Assembly (NCBI GenBank): GCA_026954325.1
Contig: JAIXKK010000069.1
Span: 1-34,213, forward strand
Length of the DNA: 34,213 nucleotides
Direction of reading: 5' to 3'
Source: Bryobacterales bacterium
GTDB lineage: Bacteria; Acidobacteriota; Terriglobia; Bryobacterales; Bryobacteraceae
Shown: piece after piece, positions 17,549 to 24,694 of the stretch
Layout: every line of letters begins with the position of its first letter
Position numbering within the stretch: position 1 is the first letter of the stretch
Program-made: the position numbers and the translations under genes
Notes under the pieces: generated by a model
What the model was told of the DNA's origin: nothing
The model's input: the letters and a program-made list of their open reading frames with translations, nothing else
Databases searched by the model: none

Positions 17549-18304
17549 ATGGCACTCGAACGTATTCAGAAAATTCTGTCCGGCGCCGGAGTGACCAGCC
17601 GGCGCAAGGCGGAGGAGTTGATTCTGCAAGGCCTGGTTACCGTGAACGGGCAGGTGGTGACCGAACTGGGTTCGAAAGCGGACCTGGCGGTGGATCACAT
17701 CAAGGTGAAGGGGAAGCTGGTCCATCCGGCTCGCCATCACGTGTATCTCATGCTTCACAAACCCAAAGGGTGTGTGACGACGCTGACCGACCCCGAGGGC
17801 CGTAAGACGGTGATGGACCTGATCCACGGAGTGAAGGAGCGGGTCTACCCGGTGGGCCGTCTCGATTACGATAGCGAGGGCCTGCTGCTGCTCACCAACG
17901 ATGGAGACTTCGCCAACCTGATTACCCACGCCAAGAGCCAGGTGCAAAAGGTTTACGTGGTGAAGGTGAAAGGCATGTTGACTCCGGAACAGGAGAACAT
18001 GTTCCGCGCGGGTGTGCCGCTCCATGGCCGCCCCACGGCGCCGGCGGAACTCCGGCTGCTGCAGCGGGGACAAAATCCGTGGTACGAAGTGAAGCTGATA
18101 GAAGGACGGCAGAACCAGATCAAGCTCATGTTCCGCCACTTCGGATTGCTGGTGGAGAAGTTGAAACGGGTCAAGATCGGTTTTCTCGAACTAGGCTCGC
18201 TCCGTCCGGGCAAGTCCCGCCATCTGGAACCGGAGGAAGTGGAGCGATTCCGGAGAAAGCTCAAAGCAGGGCCGCCGCGCCGGCGCCAGAACAAGATGGA
18301 GTGA
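17549..18304 (+). CDS. rluB: RsuA/RluB-family rRNA pseudouridine synthase
   Basis: The 251-residue enzyme has an N-terminal S4 RNA-binding domain (LERIQKILSGAGVTSRRKAEELI) and a catalytic domain with the family motif GRLDYDSEGLLLLTNDG, where D106 is the predicted catalytic aspartate. KPKG upstream and LIEGRQNQIKLMFRHFG near the C-terminus match RluB/RluE/RsuA enzymes. Adjacency to scpA-scpB is the common arrangement of rluB, which modifies 23S rRNA, so RluB is preferred over RsuA; the sequence alone does not settle the target uridine. The C-terminus is basic. Translation probably couples to scpB because the stop and start codons are contiguous. Confidence 0.9.
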   Translation: MALERIQKILSGAGVTSRRKAEELILQGLVTVNGQVVTELGSKADLAVDHIKVKGKLVHPARHHVYLMLHKPKGCVTTLTDPEGRKTVMDLIHGVKERVYPVGRLDYDSEGLLLLTNDGDFANLITHAKSQVQKVYVVKVKGMLTPEQENMFRAGVPLHGRPTAPAELRLLQRGQNPWYEVKLIEGRQNQIKLMFRHFGLLVEKLKRVKIGFLELGSLRPGKSRHLEPEEVERFRRKLKAGPPRRRQNKME

Positions 18305-18311
18305 TTTTATA

Positions 18312-18707
18312 GTGACTGTCGAGGAACTGCTGCAAGAGGGCCGTGTGATCGCCGTGGTAGGCCTCTCGCCAAGCCGCTTTCGCCCAAGCTACGGCGTCTC
18401 TGAGTACATGCAGGCGCAAGGGTTCCGCATCATTCCAGTGAATCCGAACGAGACCGAAATTCTGGGCGAGCGATGCTACGCCTCGCTCGAGGATGTACGG
18501 GAGAAGGTGGACATTGTGAACATCTTCCGGCGCCCGGAGTTTGTTCCGCCGCTGGTGGACTCCGCCATCCGCATGGGAGCGAAATGCGTCTGGATGCAGG
18601 AAGGAGTGGCGCATGAAGGAGCCGCGGAACAGGCAAGGGCAGCGGGTCTGCTGGTGGTGATGGACCGGTGCATTTTGAAGGAACACCGGCGGCTGGCCAT
18701 GAGATAG
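18312..18707 (+). CDS. CoA-binding domain protein (YccU type)
   Basis: A GTG-started protein of 131 residues forms a single Rossmann-like CoA-binding domain. It begins GRVIAVVGLSPSRFRPSYGVSEYMQAQGFRIIPVNPNE and continues with CYASLEDVREKVDIVNIFRRPEFVPPLVDSAI and VWMQEGVAHEGAAEQARAAGL. This fits the small stand-alone YccU-like family related to the succinyl-CoA synthetase alpha subunit N-terminal domain. The biological role is unknown. It follows the pseudouridine synthase by 7 bp and is the last gene of the scpA operon. Confidence 0.88.
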   Translation: MTVEELLQEGRVIAVVGLSPSRFRPSYGVSEYMQAQGFRIIPVNPNETEILGERCYASLEDVREKVDIVNIFRRPEFVPPLVDSAIRMGAKCVWMQEGVAHEGAAEQARAAGLLVVMDRCILKEHRRLAMR

Positions 18708-19043
18708 ATTTCCTCGCGCGGCCAATTGATATTGCCTGGCGATATTCACCCAAAGCCTGGCCGGCAAGGCATTATCCGAATGAAATGCCTGGAGCCGCGC
18801 GTGAGGTTTTCGTGAAATTTCCTCACGACCGGCGCAACGATTCCTAATTGAAATTCACTAGAATATTGACCCTGGTTGTGGGCCGAAATTGCTCGCAGCC
18901 TGTAGATCAAACCGTTCCGCGGGCCGCGGGCGCCGGCCTCTTACCAGAGGCAGCGTGTCCGCGGCGATCAACATTTGGTCTGTCCGGCGTACCTACGGAC
19001 GGACCCACATTCAGGGCGTAACTCTCAACCAAGGAGGCTACCC
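18708..19043. promoter_or_regulatory. 336-bp gene-free leader region of the candidate RiPP operon
   Basis: No gene is seen here. It separates the scpA operon from the 19044 operon and, being far longer than the gaps around it, probably holds a terminator and the operon promoter. There is an AT-richer patch near 18840-18870. A small inverted repeat, GTCCG (18982-18986) with CGGAC (18996-19000), lies about 45 bp before the first start codon. I could not assign a convincing -35/-10 pair. Confidence 0.35.
19031..19037 (+). promoter_or_regulatory. Strong ribosome-binding site of the Cys-rich peptide gene
   Basis: AAGGAGG lies 6 bases before the ATG at 19044. It is the best Shine-Dalgarno sequence noticed in the window and fixes the start against the in-frame upstream start at 18975. 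Such a site suggests high expression, as expected for a RiPP precursor relative to its enzymes. Confidence 0.75.
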
Positions 19044-19520
19044 ATGCCCTTTCGCGTGAAAGACATCCTCATCGATGTACTTCAACCCCAACCTTGTCCG
19101 CAGCACACGATTATCCCGTGCCACTTCCAATGTACGTTCGTGCACAGCATCTGCCACTTCGGCTGCACCATTCAGCCGACGTGTCATTTCTATCCGACCT
19201 GGATCACATGCGGATTCCATTGCTCGCATCTGATCTCGTATTGCCCCCAGGGCTCCATCGTCTGCCCCGGCGGTTCCATTCAGTGCCCGGGTGGTTCCAT
19301 TGCCTGCGGCGGTTCCCTGATCGATCCCGGCCCCCTGACGCCGGAGGCGATTCGGGAGCGGCTGAAGGCGCAACTGGCGGCGGCGCAGGCTGCCGAGGAA
19401 ACGGCGGCCGAGGCGATGAAACCGCAGACCCTCGAGCAGGTGGATTTGCTCGAAGGGAAGTTGAAGGAAGCACTGGCTGACTTGGGCCGGCGCCGGGAAG
19501 AACTGAAGAAGAAAGGGTAG
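19044..19520 (+). CDS. Cys/Ser/Thr-rich repeat peptide, candidate lanthipeptide-type RiPP precursor
   Basis: The 158-residue product has three zones. Residues 1-17 (MPFRVKDILIDVLQPQP) form a short possible leader. Residues 18-93 hold 12 Cys (18, 26, 30, 37, 41, 47, 56, 60, 67, 74, 81, 88) and 13 Ser/Thr, arranged as four CHFxC[T/S]-like units (26-61) and then tandem CPxGSIx heptads (67-93). In the heptads Ser71, Ser78 and Ser85 each lie three residues before a Cys, the S-x-x-C spacing of a lanthionine ring. Residues 97-158 are Cys-free, Ala/Glu/Leu/Lys-rich and probably helical, ending REELKKKG. No signal peptide is visible. The next two genes encode a lyase-like protein and a kinase-LanC protein, which is why a precursor role is proposed. 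A metal-binding protein is the main alternative. Confidence 0.65.
   Translation: MPFRVKDILIDVLQPQPCPQHTIIPCHFQCTFVHSICHFGCTIQPTCHFYPTWITCGFHCSHLISYCPQGSIVCPGGSIQCPGGSIACGGSLIDPGPLTPEAIRERLKAQLAAAQAAEETAAEAMKPQTLEQVDLLEGKLKEALADLGRRREELKKKG
19119..19226 (+). repeat. CHFxC(T/S) repeat block within the precursor
   Basis: Four degenerate units at protein level: CHFQCT (26-31), CHFGCT (37-42), CHFYPT (47-52) and CGFHCS (56-61), spaced 9-11 residues apart. The third lacks the second Cys. Each unit pairs aromatic/His residues with Cys and a following Thr or Ser. Confidence 0.7.
19242..19322 (+). repeat. Tandem 21-bp repeats encoding CPxGSIx heptads
   Basis: Three 21-bp units (19242-19262, 19263-19283, 19284-19304) encode CPQGSIV, CPGGSIQ and CPGGSIA. 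An 18-bp fourth unit (19305-19322) encodes CGGSLI, having lost the Pro codon. The head-to-tail array suggests growth by internal duplication. Confidence 0.85.
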
Positions 19521-19546
19521 TTCCAAACCGGAAGGGGGGCCGAGCG

Positions 19547-20737
19547 ATGCCGGCGACTATGGTCAATGCACTTGTGACGAGCCAGGACACACAGATCCGC
19601 AACATCCTCGGAGCCCGCTTCCGGGCAAATCCCGAATATCAACTGATCCCGTTTGAGCGCCTCCCGGCCGGGCAGCGGGAACAATGGAAAGAACTTGCGC
19701 GCGACCCGTCTTTTTTCGGGTTGCTGCTGCCTCGCGAAGGTTCAGCCTGCCGCATGAAATCCGCCTGCCGGGACACAGCGCTTCTCTTCTTTACCATGCA
19801 GTCAGCGGGTGTCTTGCCAGCCTTCGCGGTCCACGCGGGTAACGGCGAAGCGAACCGGACGATTGCCCAACTCGTGCTGGATGGAATCCTGGAGATAGAA
19901 GCGAACGGAGAGTTCTTCACCGGTCCCGCCGCGGCATCACGCATTTTTCCGGAAACGAAGGCGGAGGCTTCCAGACACCCGCTTGCCGGTCTTTCCGCGG
20001 ATGCAGTCCGCTATGGCGCGTCCCTCGATTCACTGGACGCCGGCCAGATCGCCGCGCGGCTGTATTTCTATAACCGCATCCCGCTGACTGCCCGATGGCG
20101 AACCCTGTATGCCACGAAGGAAGCGGTGCTCGCCCATCTCGGCGCGAAGGACAACCCGGTTCTGCGGCGGGATTGGATGGAATTGCCCGCGGATCCGGAA
20201 AACAATGCATGGATTTCCTGGCGCCGCCGGTCTCAATGGAACGTCCCCGTGGACGGGCAGACTTATAAACTGTATTTGAGTCCACGGCCGGATCATCTAA
20301 CTGAAGCATTTCGTGCATTTGTAAGCGCCATTTCCGGAGCCGGCTGCCTGAATTTCAAAGCCGGCAGTGACGCAGGAGCGCTGCTGCGGCCCGACAAACT
20401 GGTGGCCTATTTCCATTCCAAAGAGGACCTCGATGATGCAGCGGCCCGGCTGGAATGCGGACTTGCGGGCTGCCCGGCTCAGGGCGTCCCATTTACGGCA
20501 CCCTCCGGAGATTCGCTCCTCGTTTCCTGGGGCATCGATCCTCCGGCGGAGGAATGGGAGCGGCGGGAGAGCTGGCGTCTTTGGGTCACCAAGAGGCTGG
20601 CGGTTCATATCAAAGCAGGCAGCACGGCGCGTCCCGCCGTAGATCCCGTGAAGTTTGCCCTGGAGAGGATGCGGCTGGAGGCAGTGGACACATCCATCTG
20701 GACGCCCGCGCCGGGCATCTGGAAACCGGGCGAGTAA
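19547..20737 (+). CDS. Putative stand-alone lyase-like RiPP enzyme (phosphothreonine-lyase/HopA1-like core)
   Basis: This 396-residue protein starts 26 bp after the precursor gene, behind a G-rich ribosome-binding site. The region around 60-125 (CRDTALLFFTMQ... TIAQLVLDGILEIEANGEFF) has the helix-turn-helix look of a PqqD-like RiPP recognition element. The region 238-300 contains YKLYLSP (240-246), NFKAG (269-273) and RPDKLVAYF (281-289). Their order and spacing resemble the lyase domain of class III/IV lanthipeptide synthetases and of OspF/HopA1-type effectors, where a K-x-H motif starts the catalytic strand. Here the His position is Tyr243. The proposed role, eliminating phosphate from phospho-Ser/Thr of the precursor, depends on this weak resemblance plus the neighbouring kinase-cyclase gene. 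The similarity was judged by eye; the family is otherwise unrecognised. Confidence 0.55.
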   Translation: MPATMVNALVTSQDTQIRNILGARFRANPEYQLIPFERLPAGQREQWKELARDPSFFGLLLPREGSACRMKSACRDTALLFFTMQSAGVLPAFAVHAGNGEANRTIAQLVLDGILEIEANGEFFTGPAAASRIFPETKAEASRHPLAGLSADAVRYGASLDSLDAGQIAARLYFYNRIPLTARWRTLYATKEAVLAHLGAKDNPVLRRDWMELPADPENNAWISWRRRSQWNVPVDGQTYKLYLSPRPDHLTEAFRAFVSAISGAGCLNFKAGSDAGALLRPDKLVAYFHSKEDLDDAAARLECGLAGCPAQGVPFTAPSGDSLLVSWGIDPPAEEWERRESWRLWVTKRLAVHIKAGSTARPAVDPVKFALERMRLEAVDTSIWTPAPGIWKPGE

Positions 20738-20761
20738 GTGAACCACGGAAAGGAGAAAGTC

Positions 20762-23098
20762 ATGGAAGGGAATCTGATATTGCCGCCGGACATCCGGTTT
20801 ATCCCGGCTATGGAGCTAAGCGAGGAAATTCGCCGAAAGATCGGCGCCGGGGACGGCGACCTCACCGTGACTCGTCCTCACTCCCGCGCTCCTTCGAAAG
20901 TCGTTGACCCCGAGACCTATGCGCTCCTCAAGGAATTCGAGAAGCCGAATACGATTGTTCAGGCGGTCCTACGGTTCAGCAAACAACGGAAACTGCGCGC
21001 GGAGCAGGTTCTGGACGATGCATTTCCCCTGCTGCGGAGCTTCTTCGAGAGCAAGTTGCTGGTCGATCCGGACTCCGTGGAAGCGCAGCGGGTTGAAGCC
21101 GCTCATTCGGTTGGGCAGCAGGTGGCCGGCGTGTTCGTCGAAGAGGTGCTCGCGGTCATCTCCGACACGGAACTCTATCGCGGGCGGACCAGCGACGGGG
21201 AAGCAGTCTTGAAGATCGGGCGCACCGCGGACCCGTCTATTCGCTATCTGCTGAAACGCGAAGCCGGGATCCTCGAACACGGACAGGCCACGGGCGTGCT
21301 TCCGGCATTGTTGGATCGCGGCGAACTCGATGGGAAAGCGTTTCTCGTCATGGAGTATTGCCCCGGCATCGATGCGGCATCCGCGGCGGCGGAAGCGAGA
21401 GGACAAGGCGCCGCGACGGCATGGGACCTGTGCGGGCGGATCCTCGAAGCCTACAGCAGGCTGCATGGAGCGAACATCGTGCATGGCGACGTGCATCCGC
21501 GCAACATACAGGTTGACGGTGACATCGTCCGGTTGCTGGACTTCGGTGTTTCCGTCGTCGAGGACGAATCGGGTGAGAAGGGACATGCGCCGCGGGCGGG
21601 AATCGGATATTTCTTCGAGCCCGAGTATGCGCGGGCAGTGCTGGCGAATGCGGCGCCTCCCAAGGCAACGAAGGCGAGCGATCAGTACGCCCTGGGTGCG
21701 CTCTGCTATCTGCTGATCTCCGGAGAACACTATCTCGATTTTCCAGGGGAGAAGCGGGAGATGATGCGCGCGATCGCGGAGGATCCGCCGGTTCCGTTCG
21801 CAATGAGAGGCGCAAGCGTGCCGGATGCGGTGGAACGCGCCGTGTTCCGGGCTTTGGAGAAAAATCCCGCGCATCGCTTCGCCTCCACCGGCGAATTCGC
21901 GGCGGCGTTCCGAGGCGCGATCCAGGGAAGCGCGAAGATGCCGCGGGGCCAGGCTCCCCAGGCATTGATAGCGGCAAAACTCGACGAGGTTCTGCGCGAA
22001 CTCGACCAGCCGCGGACAACGTTCGAATACCGCGGACCGCGGAGCCCTTCCGTGTCCGTAACGTATGGCGCCGCCGGGATCGCTTACATGCTTTACCGGT
22101 TGGCCTGCGTGCGGGGTGGCGCCGGACTGCTGTCACTTGCCGACCAGTGGGCCATCACGGCCGCCGCGCATGCCGCGGATGCGGACGCGTTCTATCACCC
22201 GGATGTGAAGATCAGTCCGGAGACAGTGGGCCGCGCTTCGCCTTATCACACCGCGAGCGGTGTCCACGCCGTGCAAGCCCTGATCGCGGCGGCAATGGAT
22301 GACCATCTTTCCTTAGGTGTTTCCATCGAAGCCTATCTTGCCGCCTCCAGCGAGCCTTGCGACAAGCTGGATCTCACCCTTGGGCACTTCAGTACCGTGA
22401 TCGGATTGACGATGCTGATGGATGTGGTCCCGGATGGCGAGGGCAAGCATCTGCTGTCGAAAGAGGGCAGCCGGCGCTTTGCCGAAGCCTGGGCGCAAGT
22501 GGAAAGAATGGGGCCTATCGCGACATGCAGGCAGGAGCCCTACCTTGGCATCGCGCACGGGTGGGCCGGATTCCTGTACACCGCGCTGCGATGGGCAAGC
22601 GCGAAGGGTTGCCGCCCGCCGGAAGACGTCGAGAGCCGCCTGCACGAACTGGCTGCCTTGGGCGAACCGCATCGCAAAGGAATGCGTTGGCCGTTCCACC
22701 TGGAAGCGCGGGGAGCCGCGCGGCATATGGGCGGCTGGTGCAATGGAACCGCGGGCTTCCTGCAACTGTGGACGCTGGCGCATCGAGTCTACCGCCAGGA
22801 ATGGCTGCTGCGGTTGGCGGAGCAATCAGCGGAAGAGTGCGCCGCGGCGCCCGGCGGTGTTGCAAGCCTGTGCTGCGGGGCGGCCGGCCAAGGCTATGCG
22901 CTGCTGGCGCTTCACAATCACACGGGCGAGCAGCGGTGGCTGGATGCGGCGCGCGGGAAAGCGATCGAGGGCGTGCAGGCATCTTCGCGGAGCCGCGGCG
23001 AAGAACTGCCGTTCAGCCTGTACAAAGGCGACGTGGGACTCGCGTTGCTGTGCGCGGAGATCGAGGCGCCTTCCCTGGCGGCGATGCCGTTCTTCTGA
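20762..23098 (+). CDS. Lanthionine-synthetase-like protein: RRE-like segment, protein kinase and LanC cyclase
   Basis: AGGAG 6-7 bases upstream sets the ATG at 20762 (778 aa) over an in-frame GTG at 20738. Residues about 45-102 (VVDPETYALLKEFEKPNTIVQAVL... LLRSFFESKLLV) resemble PqqD-type recognition domains. A protein kinase follows (about 130-385) with K151, E167, the catalytic loop HGDVHPRN (D243, N248) and DFG (260-262). From about 430 is an alpha-toroid LanC domain with repeated small-residue motifs, LGIAHGWAG (595-603), GWCNG (C660) and SLCCG (C704, C705). C660, C704 and C705 are the expected zinc ligands; CCG in place of CHG is the pattern of ProcM-like cyclases. The lyase domain found at the N-terminus of class III/IV synthetases is absent and may be supplied by the preceding gene. 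No transporter or protease follows. Confidence 0.85.
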   Translation: MEGNLILPPDIRFIPAMELSEEIRRKIGAGDGDLTVTRPHSRAPSKVVDPETYALLKEFEKPNTIVQAVLRFSKQRKLRAEQVLDDAFPLLRSFFESKLLVDPDSVEAQRVEAAHSVGQQVAGVFVEEVLAVISDTELYRGRTSDGEAVLKIGRTADPSIRYLLKREAGILEHGQATGVLPALLDRGELDGKAFLVMEYCPGIDAASAAAEARGQGAATAWDLCGRILEAYSRLHGANIVHGDVHPRNIQVDGDIVRLLDFGVSVVEDESGEKGHAPRAGIGYFFEPEYARAVLANAAPPKATKASDQYALGALCYLLISGEHYLDFPGEKREMMRAIAEDPPVPFAMRGASVPDAVERAVFRALEKNPAHRFASTGEFAAAFRGAIQGSAKMPRGQAPQALIAAKLDEVLRELDQPRTTFEYRGPRSPSVSVTYGAAGIAYMLYRLACVRGGAGLLSLADQWAITAAAHAADADAFYHPDVKISPETVGRASPYHTASGVHAVQALIAAAMDDHLSLGVSIEAYLAASSEPCDKLDLTLGHFSTVIGLTMLMDVVPDGEGKHLLSKEGSRRFAEAWAQVERMGPIATCRQEPYLGIAHGWAGFLYTALRWASAKGCRPPEDVESRLHELAALGEPHRKGMRWPFHLEARGAARHMGGWCNGTAGFLQLWTLAHRVYRQEWLLRLAEQSAEECAAAPGGVASLCCGAAGQGYALLALHNHTGEQRWLDAARGKAIEGVQASSRSRGEELPFSLYKGDVGLALLCAEIEAPSLAAMPFF

Positions 23099-23108
23099 CG
23101 TGGATGCC

Positions 23109-24641
23109 TCAAAGCGAGCCCGGATCCCAGCCCTTGCGGTATTCCCGCGCCAGGTATTGGTTCGCTTCGGCCACATTCGTAATGGTCATCGTCGAAGCAT
23201 CATAGAGCAGTTTGCGGCGTGTCCGCAAAGCAGCGGCATAGAGGTTCACAGCCTCCGAAATAGGCCATGCGTTGAGGAAATTGCCTCCGGATTGTTGCCC
23301 GCCCTTGCAGGCGGAGATCCACTGCCGCAAGCCAGGCGAGATTTCCCCCGGTTCGCGCTGCCGCCGCCGCGGGGTTTCCGCCGCCTGGTAACCGCGCATG
23401 CGCCGCTCCGGAATGAGACGCGGGCTTTCGACCCGGAAGCCCGATACAATCTTCCCCTTGTCGCCGACGAACATCATGCCTTCGGCGGGAAACTCCTTCC
23501 CGTCCTCTTCGAGTTCTTCGGGAGTGGGCGGCTTGAACCCTCCCTCGTACCAGATGAGATCCACGGGCGGCCTCTGTCCGCGGGCCGGAAACTTGAAGCG
23601 CACGGCACTGGCGGAGGGGAAGGAGAAATCGTTCCTGATGGTGGTGGAGACGCCATCCTTCAAGAGACATTCGTGACTCAACATCGGCTCCACACTTGTG
23701 GGAGAACTCAATTCGAGCGCGTTGAATACGGTCCACAAACTGTAGTGGCCCATGTCCGCCATGGAGCCGCCGCCAAAGTCATACCATCCGCGAAACACCA
23801 TGTGGGTGTAGTTGGGATGATAAGGACGGTCTGCTTCCGGGCCAAGCCACAGGTCCCAGTCGAAGCCTCGCGGCACGGGTGGCGTATCGGAGGGCAGGGT
23901 GGCATATTGCGGCCACACGGGGCGGTTGGTCCAATTATGGATCTCACGCAAAGTGCCGATGGCGCCTTCCTTGATCCACGCCATCACCGGCTCCATCGAG
24001 CCGTTGCTGTCCCACGGCATGAAATGAGTGGCCACCCCGCGCTCCCGCGCGGTGTCGATGACCCGTTTGGCCTCTTTCAACCGGTTCGAAATGGGCTTGT
24101 GCATGATCACGTGCTTGCCCTTTTTCATTGCCGCGATGCTGATCACCGCATGGAGGTGATCGGGCGTCATCACTTTGACGGCATTGAGATCCTTCTCCTT
24201 GTCCAACAGTTCGCGGAAGTCCGCATAGGCGGTGCATCCCCGCGCCTTTTCGCCGGAGCGTTTCGAGGAGTAGTATGTCTCGACGATGTTCTTGCCTGCT
24301 TCGCGTCCGCCGGGAATGATTTCTTGCCCACCCGGACTCCACTCCGGCGTCTCGAGAGCGCGCCGCACGCTACGAAGGAGCCCGTCCTTCGACCAGTCGC
24401 GATATCCGGTGGCGTATTGGCTCGGATCGCAAACCGCAATGATCCGGATGTCCGGAACCGCGAGCAACGTGAGCATCTCGCGGATTCCCTGCGTGCCGAT
24501 GCCGATGTAGGCGAGCGTAATTTTGTCGCTGGGAGCGACAACTCCGGGTCCTCCCAATGCGTGCCTGGGGACGATGGTGAATGCGGCCGTTGCCGCGGCC
24601 GCGGTTCCTACAAACTTGCGGCGATTCTCGTCGGTGGTCAT
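23109..24641 (-). CDS. Gfo/Idh/MocA-family oxidoreductase with Tat signal
   Basis: The 510-residue protein begins with a twin-arginine-type signal (ENRRKFVGTAAAATAAFTIVP), then a Rossmann domain (KITLAYIGIGTQGIREMLTLL...IIAVCDP). The conserved VKVMTPDHLHAVISIAAMKKGKHVIMHKPISNRLKEAKRVIDTA contains the family Lys-Pro of the sugar dehydrogenase superfamily. The C-terminal part is the substrate-binding domain. Exported members of this family in Acidobacteriota are presumed to act on sugars or other polyols in the periplasm with NAD(P); the substrate is unknown. It ends 10 bp from the convergent RiPP-like operon and follows the DUF4384 gene by 53 bp. Confidence 0.92.
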   Translation of the reverse strand: MTTDENRRKFVGTAAAATAAFTIVPRHALGGPGVVAPSDKITLAYIGIGTQGIREMLTLLAVPDIRIIAVCDPSQYATGYRDWSKDGLLRSVRRALETPEWSPGGQEIIPGGREAGKNIVETYYSSKRSGEKARGCTAYADFRELLDKEKDLNAVKVMTPDHLHAVISIAAMKKGKHVIMHKPISNRLKEAKRVIDTARERGVATHFMPWDSNGSMEPVMAWIKEGAIGTLREIHNWTNRPVWPQYATLPSDTPPVPRGFDWDLWLGPEADRPYHPNYTHMVFRGWYDFGGGSMADMGHYSLWTVFNALELSSPTSVEPMLSHECLLKDGVSTTIRNDFSFPSASAVRFKFPARGQRPPVDLIWYEGGFKPPTPEELEEDGKEFPAEGMMFVGDKGKIVSGFRVESPRLIPERRMRGYQAAETPRRRQREPGEISPGLRQWISACKGGQQSGGNFLNAWPISEAVNLYAAALRTRRKLLYDASTMTITNVAEANQYLAREYRKGWDPGSL

Positions 24642-24694
24642 CGAGGGAATGATACTGGATGCCTACGGCGGCGACAAGGGTGGAGGCGGCCGTG

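Noticed and set aside
18872..18895. A sigma-54-like -24/-12 element (TGGGCCGAAATTGCT) upstream of the RiPP-like operon
   Set aside because: The GG-to-GC distance is one base short of the strict requirement and the flanking consensus is poor.
19044..19520. Class III-type labionin motif (S-x2-S-x3-C) in the peptide
   Set aside because: Checked across residues 18-93; the nearest pattern is T52-x2-T55 followed by Cys at +5, so the motif is absent. Simple lanthionine spacing fits better.
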